From: Thermus composti
GTDB taxonomy: Bacteria > Deinococcota > Deinococci > Deinococcales > Thermaceae
Length of the DNA: 64,000 nucleotides
Assembly: GCF_014647535.1 (NCBI RefSeq)
Contig: NZ_BMPJ01000001.1
Location: 1-64,000, forward strand
Direction of reading: 5' to 3'
In this document: positions 1 to 5,907 of the stretch, piece by piece
How the letters are laid out: each line of letters begins with the position of its first letter
Numbering within the stretch: the first letter of the stretch is position 1
The notes under the pieces: generated by a model
What the model was told of the DNA's origin: nothing
The model's database searches: none
Seen by the model: only the letters and a program-made list of their open reading frames with translations
Translations under genes and position numbers: made by a program

Positions 1-223
1 TACCCATCGCCTGGGTAGCTAGGGTGGCGGCGTGAATAGTGTCGGAGCGAATAACCGAAGGGGGGATTCTTTCCTCCTAAGATTTCCGCGCCTTCATGGT
101 ATCGCGCGGCCATGAGTGCCTGTTGCCGAAAAGCCCTACCTGCCTAACCGAAGCCTTATAGCGCTCTTCTTATTCCCCTCTCACCTCCTTTCGGGGCCCA
201 TTCTTGGGGGCCCTTGGGTCTTC
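1..223 (-). other. non-coding leader region upstream of the expected pilA4 (truncated)
   Basis: No convincing gene lies here. Read on the minus strand after the promoter at 200-229, the region holds several inverted repeats, among them TACCCA/TGGGTA at 1-6 and 12-17, and a strong Shine-Dalgarno-like GGAGGTGA at 182-189 with no start codon at a useful distance. In T. thermophilus pilA4, the major pilin gene, follows comZ, so this is probably a long structured 5' leader of pilA4 that continues past the window edge. I could not match it to a known RNA family. Confidence 0.4.
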
Positions 224-229
224 TGTCAA
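200..229 (-). promoter_or_regulatory. candidate promoter downstream of comZ, toward pilA4
   Basis: A perfect -35 TTGACA (minus strand, 229 to 224) is followed after 18 bases by AAGAAT (205 to 200), a 4/6 match to the -10 consensus. It sits directly after the comZ terminator hairpin and reads toward the window edge. Confidence 0.45.
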
Positions 230-247
230 CCCCCCCTTTTGGGGGGG
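230..247 (-). terminator. comZ operon terminator hairpin
   Basis: Seven C, AAAA loop, seven G: a perfect 7-bp GC stem 43 bases past the comZ stop. The 3' flank on the minus strand is TTGACA rather than a T run, so it also abuts the next promoter. Confidence 0.55.
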
Positions 248-289
248 TCATCCTTAGGGTGGCCCGGGGGTGTGAAAAGGGCGTAAAGG

Positions 290-1957
290 CTAGCGGCGCT
301 CGTAGGAGAGGACCTGGAAGACCGGCTTCCCGCCTTTCAGGCTCGGTAAGAGGACGGGCCGGTTGGCCTGGGGGATGCGGATGTACACCACCTCCGCCGC
401 CTGCCCGGCGGCGTCGCACTTCGTCTCGTTGCCGGCGCTGGTGGTGCAGAACGTGTTGCTTATGACCGAGCCGAAAAGGACGTTTTTCTTGACCACGCGG
501 AACATGCCCCCCGCGTAGATGGGAGCCATCACGTACTGCCCCTGCTGGTAGACGTTCTTTTCCGCCACGAGGCCCAGGACATGCTCGGGGAAGAGGCCGT
601 GGGCGGTCTGGGGGAGGAGGTTCCCGTTTAGGTCTATGTTCCCCCCCGTGCCCCCATAGGCCAGGACGGCCAGGGTGGCGCTTTTCCGCCCGCCGGGGCC
701 GGAGGCCTTGTACTCCGTGGGCTTATTCAAGACCAGGTCTAGCCCCTCCAGCACCACGTCCCCGTAGACCTCCAAGAGGCCTTGCCCCCCGGAGTAGGTG
801 TACCTGAACCCGCCTTGGCTCCCGTCCGGGCGGGTAAAGGTGCAGTCTATGGTCTTGGTGCCCAGGGTTAAGGTGCCGGAAGTGAGGGCGCTCAAGCAGG
901 AGGGAAGGCTAAGCCCTGGGGGTGAGACGAGGCTCACCACGTTCCCAACCCGCTGGATGCGCAGGGCAGCCTTGGCTTGCAGGCAGGCCCGCCAGGTGCT
1001 ATAGCCTTGGCAGGCCTCCGAGTCCAGCTTTTGGTCCAGCTCGGGGAAGGAAGGGGGGTTGGCCAGGTCAAAGGCCCCCATGGCCTCGGTGCAGACCCCT
1101 TTGTTGTTCTGGCAAACGTCCACGTTGTTCCCGGTAATGTCCTGGCCACCCCGTCCCACGAAGACCCCCTTGACCTTGTTGTTGGGTTCGCCGATTTGTG
1201 TGCTGCCGCCCACGGAAATTTTGCCGTACTGCACCCTAAGGCTTGCGCAGAGGTCCTGGGCCCGCTGGTAACTGGGCTCCACTCGGTTGGTAACCTCGGC
1301 GTAGGTGGTGAGGTCATACCAGTTGTAAAGGGCGAAGTTGCCGTTGGCCTCTATGACGTACTGGTCCGGGTCGTTAGGGCTTCCCACCACGTAGATCCCG
1401 CCCCGGATGGTGGCCCCGCCGTTCAGCCACTTGTTCGCCTGGCCCGCGCCGGCGAAGATAGCCTGCTCCAAGTAGTCCGAGTTGCTGATGCGGAAGGTGG
1501 CCTGGACGGTGGCCCGGGCCCCGCCCGAGGTGCCCCGGGAGACCAGGGTGAAGAGCTGGCCGTCGTCTTGGTCCCGGAAGAGGGTCACCGTGTAGCTCCC
1601 GATGGGACGGCCCTCGGCGTCCACCACGGGCTCGTTGGTGACCAGGGTGAGCTGGTTGTTGACGAAGGGGGTGGGCGTCCCGTCCCGGTCCAGGTCCAGC
1701 CCGGTTACCAAGGAGGTGAAGCACCCCGCCCCACCCCCCGTCTGCCCTTGCTGCTCTCGCCACACGTACTGCTGGAAGAGGACTGCCTTGTACTTCTGCA
1801 GGCCGGCCTCGGCGGCGTAGAAGGCCTGGACGGAGGTGGTGTCGTTGCGGGTTACCCAGAGTTCAATCTGGGTGCGGAAAAAAGTGCCAAAGACCAGAAG
1901 GGCGATGAGGGCCATCAGGGCCAGGGTGGCTACCAGAGCGATACCTTGCGACCGCAT
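290..1957 (-). CDS. comZ: ComZ, DNA-uptake pseudopilin-like competence protein
   Basis: The 555-residue protein has a short prepilin-type leader (MRSQG) followed by a hydrophobic helix of about 22 residues, then an AEAGL segment typical of PilX-like minor pilins and a large beta-rich periplasmic domain with several Cys. Unlike the pilins upstream it has no Glu at mature position 5 (mature start IALVA). It is the last gene of the minus-strand pilin operon, 10 bases after the pilW-like gene, with an AGGAGG site overlapping that gene's stop. In T. thermophilus ComZ at this position is required for natural transformation; a DNA-binding role at the uptake pilus is family knowledge, not visible here. 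Confidence 0.88.
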   Translation of the reverse strand: MRSQGIALVATLALMALIALLVFGTFFRTQIELWVTRNDTTSVQAFYAAEAGLQKYKAVLFQQYVWREQQGQTGGGAGCFTSLVTGLDLDRDGTPTPFVNNQLTLVTNEPVVDAEGRPIGSYTVTLFRDQDDGQLFTLVSRGTSGGARATVQATFRISNSDYLEQAIFAGAGQANKWLNGGATIRGGIYVVGSPNDPDQYVIEANGNFALYNWYDLTTYAEVTNRVEPSYQRAQDLCASLRVQYGKISVGGSTQIGEPNNKVKGVFVGRGGQDITGNNVDVCQNNKGVCTEAMGAFDLANPPSFPELDQKLDSEACQGYSTWRACLQAKAALRIQRVGNVVSLVSPPGLSLPSCLSALTSGTLTLGTKTIDCTFTRPDGSQGGFRYTYSGGQGLLEVYGDVVLEGLDLVLNKPTEYKASGPGGRKSATLAVLAYGGTGGNIDLNGNLLPQTAHGLFPEHVLGLVAEKNVYQQGQYVMAPIYAGGMFRVVKKNVLFGSVISNTFCTTSAGNETKCDAAGQAAEVVYIRIPQANRPVLLPSLKGGKPVFQVLSYERR

Positions 1958-1967
1958 GCTTGCCTCC

Positions 1968-2672
1968 TTACTCGGGTAGGGGCTTGAGGTTGGGCAAAAG
2001 CACCTCTTGCCGAAGGGCGTAGCAGGCCCGCCCGGGGGGGCAGGTCACGGTTTGGCCGGAGACCGTGGTTAGGGAGGCGGGCCCCGCTCCCCGCACCGGC
2101 TTTAGGGAGTAGGCCACCACCTCCACGATGGCGGAGCGGGGATAGGCTCCCGTTCCGCAACCGGGGTCGTTCCGCTCCGTGCCGTCGCTGCACCGGTAAA
2201 CGATGTCCAGGGCTAAAAGGCCGTCCGCCAGGGGCTGGAAGGAGGGGGTGGGGAGGGTGCAATCGCTGCCGGAGGTGGGGGTGGCGTTGACGTCGCTGCG
2301 GCGGAGGGTGTCCCCTTGGAAGTCGTAGTCCACCCGGCGGCAGGCCTCTTCAAGGCTACGGAGGCTCGTCACGTAGTAGAGGCTGAGGGTATCCTTGGCC
2401 CCGCCGTCCGTGCCTTGGAGGACCTGGCCCAGCGGGAGGGCGAAGGCCCGGTTTTGGCTTCCCCGGTTCCAGTAGCGGGCCCCTGCCATCTGGAGGTCCC
2501 CGGCGACCACCTGCATCACCATCCGGACCCGGTCCTGAAGCTCGCTTTTGGCCTGGCTTTCCCGGCCAAGCTCCGCCGTGCTTATGAAGTAACGGGTGGT
2601 CACGGCCAAGACGGTGATGAGGATGGCCATGGCCACCAGGATCTCTAAGAGGGTAAAGCCCCGGCGCGTCAT
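1968..2672 (-). CDS. PilW-like minor type IV pilin
   Basis: The 234-residue product starts MTRRGFTLLEILVAMAI, a classical class III prepilin signal: cleavage after Gly, Phe+1, Glu+5, then a hydrophobic N-terminal helix. The ATG at 2672 overlaps the upstream stop as ATGA, which fixes the start; an in-frame extension to 2699 would add nine residues before the leader and is unlikely. The C-terminal part is beta-rich with scattered Cys, as in PilW/GspJ-type minor pilins. It is translationally coupled within the pilA1-comZ operon and probably forms part of a pilus or DNA-translocator tip complex. Confidence 0.8.
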   Translation of the reverse strand: MTRRGFTLLEILVAMAILITVLAVTTRYFISTAELGRESQAKSELQDRVRMVMQVVAGDLQMAGARYWNRGSQNRAFALPLGQVLQGTDGGAKDTLSLYYVTSLRSLEEACRRVDYDFQGDTLRRSDVNATPTSGSDCTLPTPSFQPLADGLLALDIVYRCSDGTERNDPGCGTGAYPRSAIVEVVAYSLKPVRGAGPASLTTVSGQTVTCPPGRACYALRQEVLLPNLKPLPE

Positions 2673-3226
2673 TCGCGGCCACCTCCCGGAGGGGGGCAAG
2701 GGGCGGGCTTGTCCTGGGTAGGGGAAGGGTAGACATCGTAGCAGGTGACGCGGCGGCCCATGGTGACCCTAGGGCCCCGCTGGTGCTGGGCGGTGACCAC
2801 CAGGGTCACCACCCCTTCGCCCAGGATGCCGTTTTCCCCATAGATGCGCCAGACCACCTCCACGTTTCCCAGGGTCTCGCTCCCCTGGCAGGGGACGTTG
2901 CGCAGGTTGCTGGAAGAGCCCCCCCGTAGGGCCGAGGGGGGGTTAACCCGGGTGGGGCAGCTGTAAAAGTAATCCACGAAGTAAAAGCTTCGCCCCGTGG
3001 TGGGATCGTCTGCGTAGAGGGGGTTGGTCGTCGTCTCGCTTTTGAGCACATCGGCGGACTTTTGTTCCAACACTTGGACCGCGGCCGCCTTGGCCTCGGT
3101 GGCGAAGCGGCTTTGCGCCGAGGCCCTGAGGTTGCTCACCTGGCTCATAAGCAGGGCGCCGAAGGCGATGCCCACCACCGCCAAGGCGATGAGGGTTTCC
3201 ACTAGGGTGAGGCCTTTTTCGTTCAT
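2669..3226 (-). CDS. PilV/GspI-like minor type IV pilin (pilA3 position)
   Basis: The 185-residue product begins MNEKGLTLVETLIALAVVG: prepilin cleavage after Gly-5, Leu+1, Glu+5, hydrophobic helix. Length and N-terminus fit PilV/GspI-type minor pilins. Its ATG overlaps the stop of the preceding pilin (ATGA at 3223-3226) and its own stop overlaps the next start, so the genes are translationally coupled. By position it is likely the gene called pilA3 in T. thermophilus; I have not confirmed that name. Confidence 0.75.
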   Translation of the reverse strand: MNEKGLTLVETLIALAVVGIAFGALLMSQVSNLRASAQSRFATEAKAAAVQVLEQKSADVLKSETTTNPLYADDPTTGRSFYFVDYFYSCPTRVNPPSALRGGSSSNLRNVPCQGSETLGNVEVVWRIYGENGILGEGVVTLVVTAQHQRGPRVTMGRRVTCYDVYPSPTQDKPAPCPPPGGGRE

Positions 3227-3693
3227 GGGATGTTTGCCCTCCCTTGCGAGGAGATCTGGACGGTCCGGGTATAGGTGCCTGCCCGGTTGGCCAGGGTGAT
3301 GGTAAGGGCCTGGGAGCTGATGGGAATTCCCCGGGAATCAAAGACGAAGAAGGCCTCTGCCGGGCTTTGTAGGCGCACCTGGGCCCAGTCCCCTTGGCCG
3401 AAGAGGACGGCTTGCAAGGTGGGCTCGCCGGGGTCGTACTGGCCGTTGTGGTTGGTGTCTAAGAAGACCCGGTAACTCCCGCTTCCGGCGTTGCTGAAAG
3501 CCAGGCCCGCGAACTCGTTTTGCCGGATGGCTTCCAGCCGGGCCCGGGTCACCTGGGCGGCCAAGGTCTGGGCCGCTTGGTTCACGGCGGTGCGATCGGA
3601 GCGGAGTTGGCCCACACCCAAGGCCAGCAAGAGGCCCAAGATGGCCAGGAGAACGAGGAGTTCTAGAAGGGTGAGGCCCAGGGGCTTCTGCAT
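3223..3693 (-). CDS. pilA2: GspH/FimT-type pseudopilin PilA2
   Basis: The 156-residue product begins MQKPLGLTLLELLVLLAI (cleavage after Gly, Glu+5, hydrophobic helix) and carries a GspH-like domain. It is a close paralogue of the next gene upstream: both are 156 residues and share the stretch around QAAQTLAAQVTRARLEAIRQN, and the DNA contains a 43-base identical block (3521-3563 versus 4050-4092). The mature helix is preceded by a short basic leader as for other competence pilins. Needed with pilA1, pilA3 and comZ in the T. thermophilus transformation locus (family knowledge). Confidence 0.8.
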   Translation of the reverse strand: MQKPLGLTLLELLVLLAILGLLLALGVGQLRSDRTAVNQAAQTLAAQVTRARLEAIRQNEFAGLAFSNAGSGSYRVFLDTNHNGQYDPGEPTLQAVLFGQGDWAQVRLQSPAEAFFVFDSRGIPISSQALTITLANRAGTYTRTVQISSQGRANIP

Positions 3694-3748
3694 GCCTAGC
3701 TCTCAAGTTAGCCCCGGGTCTTGGGGCGCGCATCCCCCAAATGGGGGG

Positions 3749-4219
3749 TCACTCTACCCGGGCCCGGCCCTGCTGGCCAACCACCACCTTGCGGGTGGCG
3801 TTTCCCGCCCGCAGGACCAGGGTGGCGGTGATGGGCTTGGCGGGGAGGCCCCTGGGGTCAAAGAGGAGGGGAAGGTTGCCCAGGGCGCTCTTCTCCGGGT
3901 CAAGGCGCACCCGGGCCCAGTCCCCTTGGCCGAAGGCGACGCGCTGGATTTCCTCTCCCGGGTCGTAGCGCCGGTTTTCGTTGCGGTCCAGGAAGAGGGC
4001 GTAGCCCCCTGCCCCTTCGGTGAAGAGGTGGAGCCCGGCAAAGGCGTTCTGCCGGATGGCTTCCAGCCGGGCCCGGGTCACCTGGGCGGCCAGGGTCTGA
4101 GCGGCCTGCTCCAGGGCCAGACGATCTGGGGATAGGCGGGGCAGGCCCAAGGCCAAAAGGACCCCTAAAACGGCCAGAACCCCCAGGAGTTCCAGTAGGG
4201 AAAACCCCCTTCCTTGCAT
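3749..4219 (-). CDS. pilA1: GspH/FimT-type pseudopilin PilA1, first gene of the pilin/comZ operon
   Basis: From ATG 4219 the 156-residue product starts MQGRGFSLLELLGVLAVLG, a standard prepilin signal with Phe+1 and Glu+5. A start at 4270 would add 17 residues before the leader and would overlap the divergent thiolase gene; the TATAAT box at 4229-4234 lies nine bases upstream of ATG 4219, so a near-leaderless mRNA starting there is the better reading. The GspH-like domain resembles PilA2 next door. A 55-base gap separates it from pilA2, wider than elsewhere in the operon. Confidence 0.8.
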   Translation of the reverse strand: MQGRGFSLLELLGVLAVLGVLLALGLPRLSPDRLALEQAAQTLAAQVTRARLEAIRQNAFAGLHLFTEGAGGYALFLDRNENRRYDPGEEIQRVAFGQGDWARVRLDPEKSALGNLPLLFDPRGLPAKPITATLVLRAGNATRKVVVGQQGRARVE

Positions 4220-4228
4220 CTTGCCTAA

Positions 4229-4234
4229 ATTATA
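4229..4234 (-). promoter_or_regulatory. -10 box of the pilA1 operon
   Basis: Perfect TATAAT on the minus strand, nine bases before ATG 4219. No good -35 is visible. It lies within 35 bases of the divergent thiolase -10. Confidence 0.6.
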
Positions 4235-4256
4235 AGGTGAGGTATTCCCCAGGTAG

Positions 4257-4262
4257 TATACT
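4257..4262 (+). promoter_or_regulatory. -10 box of thiolase gene (leaderless)
   Basis: TATACT ends six bases before ATG 4269, so the mRNA should start at or next to the start codon. Confidence 0.55.
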
Positions 4263-4268
4263 GGCCCC

Positions 4269-5459
4269 ATGGGTGAGGTTTACATCGTCTCGGCGGCGCG
4301 TACCCCCATCGGCAGGTTCGGGGGGGCGCTCAAGGACCTAAGCCCCGTGGACCTGGGGGCCCACGCCATGCGGGCCGCCCTGGAGCGGGCCGGGGTGGAG
4401 GGGAAGGCTTTGGACCTCTACGTCTTCGGCAACGTGCTAAGGGCCGGGCACGGGCAGCTTCTGCCCCGGCAGGCGGCCCTCAAGGCGGGCATCCCCAAGG
4501 AGGTGGACGGCTACCAGGTGGACATGGTCTGCGCCTCGGGGATGATGGCCGCTCTGAACGCCGTCCAGTTCCTGCGCACCGGGGAGGCCCACCTGGTCCT
4601 GGCGGGGGGGATGGAGTCCATGAGCCAGGCGGGGTTCTACCTCTCCCACCGGGCGCGGTGGGGGTACAAGTTCCTCATGGGCGCCCCGGAAAACCTCCAG
4701 GACATTCTCCTTAGGGACGGGCTTTCCGACCCCTTCACCGGGGAGGCCATGGGGGAGCAGGCGGAAAGGCTTGCCCGGGACCACGGGGTGACGCGGGAGG
4801 CTGTGGACGAGGCCGCCTACCTCTCCCACAAAAGGGCGGCGGAGGCCACGGAGAAGGGCCTTTTCGCCTGGGAGATCGCTCCCCTCGAGGTCCCAGGGAA
4901 AAAGGGCCCGGTGGTGGTGGACAAGGACGAGGGGATCCGCCCCGAGGCCACCCTGGAGTCCTTAGCGGCCTTGAAGCCCGCCTTCCGCAAGGACGGCCTC
5001 CTCACCGCGGGGAACAGCAGCCAGATCTCCGACGGGGCGGCGGCCCTCCTCTTCGCCTCCGAGGAGGCGGTGAAGGCCCACGGCCTGAAGCCCATCGCCA
5101 AGGTGCTAGGAGGGGCCTGGGCCGCCGGGGAGCCCTGGCGCTTCCCCGAGGCCCCCATCCCCGCCGCCAAGAGGCTTCTGGACCGGCTGGGGCTGCGGGT
5201 TTCCGATTTTGGCCTCTTTGAGAACAACGAGGCCTTCGCCCTGAACAACGTCCTCTTTAGCCGCCTCCTGGGGGTGCCCTACGAGAAGCTCAACGTCTTG
5301 GGCGGGGCGGTGGCCTTGGGCCACCCCATCGGGGCGAGCGGGGCGAGGATTCTAGTCACGCTTCTCAACGCCCTAAGGGTGAAGGGGGAGGAAAGGGGCC
5401 TCGCCGCCATCTGCCACGGCACCGGGGGCTCGGTGGCCTTCGCGGTGGAGCTCGTCTAG
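4269..5459 (+). CDS. acetyl-CoA C-acetyltransferase (thiolase)
   Basis: The 396-residue product is a full-length thiolase. The nucleophilic Cys88 lies in VCASGMMAA, NNEAFA and GHPIGASG hold the active-site Asn and His near residues 320 and 350, and CHGTGGS near the C-terminus holds the general-base Cys. It condenses two acetyl-CoA or cleaves 3-ketoacyl-CoA; which direction dominates cannot be told from sequence, and no other beta-oxidation genes lie nearby. The gene is alone on its strand, with a TATACT box six bases before the ATG. Its stop is two bases from the convergent DUF503 gene. Confidence 0.92.
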   Translation: MGEVYIVSAARTPIGRFGGALKDLSPVDLGAHAMRAALERAGVEGKALDLYVFGNVLRAGHGQLLPRQAALKAGIPKEVDGYQVDMVCASGMMAALNAVQFLRTGEAHLVLAGGMESMSQAGFYLSHRARWGYKFLMGAPENLQDILLRDGLSDPFTGEAMGEQAERLARDHGVTREAVDEAAYLSHKRAAEATEKGLFAWEIAPLEVPGKKGPVVVDKDEGIRPEATLESLAALKPAFRKDGLLTAGNSSQISDGAAALLFASEEAVKAHGLKPIAKVLGGAWAAGEPWRFPEAPIPAAKRLLDRLGLRVSDFGLFENNEAFALNNVLFSRLLGVPYEKLNVLGGAVALGHPIGASGARILVTLLNALRVKGEERGLAAICHGTGGSVAFAVELV

Positions 5460-5461
5460 CC

Positions 5462-5770
5462 TCAGACCAGGCCGTCCAGGTCAAAGGCCTCGAGGCGGAA
5501 CTCCTCCAGGGCCACCCGGAAGGCCCCGTTTTGCGCCAGGAAGCGGGCGGCCTCTCTCAGGGTCGCCTCCACCCAGGCGGGGTCGTTGCCCAGGACGCTG
5601 AAGCCCACCACCTCAAACCCCCAGGCGTCCAGGCCGTAAAGCCTTGCGGCGGAGACGGGGAAGCGGGCCTTGAGCCTTTCCAGGGCCGGCTTGATGAGGG
5701 CCCGCTTCTCCTTTAGGCTTCGGGCCGGGGTTTCCAGCCTTGCCGTGTAGAGGCCGAGGTAGGCTTTCAT
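5462..5770 (-). CDS. DUF503 (YlxP-like) protein
   Basis: The 102-residue protein fits DUF503: beta-alpha-beta start, the SLKEKR motif near residue 20, then FPVSAARL and a VLGNDPAW segment. In other bacteria ylxP lies between infB and rbfA, which suggests a ribosome- or RNA-related role, but its function is not established. Here it is detached from that operon. The 100 bases upstream (5771-5871) hold no gene; a weak TTGCCC-17-GAGACT promoter candidate is all I see there. Confidence 0.75.
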   Translation of the reverse strand: MKAYLGLYTARLETPARSLKEKRALIKPALERLKARFPVSAARLYGLDAWGFEVVGFSVLGNDPAWVEATLREAARFLAQNGAFRVALEEFRLEAFDLDGLV

Positions 5771-5871
5771 GGCCTTCAGGAACAGTCTCGGGCACGAGGG
5801 GCTTTAGGGCAAGGGGCGCGCATCCTTTAAGCTTTCCCCACGGAGCGTCCGCCCTAGGCCAGGCCCTCTTT

Positions 5872-5904
5872 GGGGCCCCCACCGTGGCGAAAGCCACGGT
5901 GGGG
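5872..5904 (-). terminator. 3' hairpin of bamA (hairpin family member 1)
   Basis: A perfect 12-bp stem, CCCCACCGTGGC (5877-5888) with GCCACGGTGGGG (5893-5904), four-base loop, flanked by the conserved arm GGGGCCCCC. It begins three bases past the bamA stop. There is no T run, so factor-independent termination is uncertain. See the repeat-family finding. Confidence 0.6.
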
Positions 5905-5907
5905 TGT

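Noticed and set aside
1-113. open minus-strand frame from ATG 113 to the window edge
   Set aside because: No ribosome site, no recognisable family and unusual composition. It lies in the presumed structured leader of pilA4.
1-223. cyclic-di-GMP riboswitch, RNase P RNA, SRP RNA or tmRNA in the leader
   Set aside because: I compared consensus words by eye (for example GAGGAAAG and tetraloop-receptor elements). Only fragments match, so I call it unclassified.
977-1987. 336-codon plus-strand frame antisense to comZ
   Set aside because: It mirrors comZ codons and has no family features. comZ has the prepilin signal and operon context.
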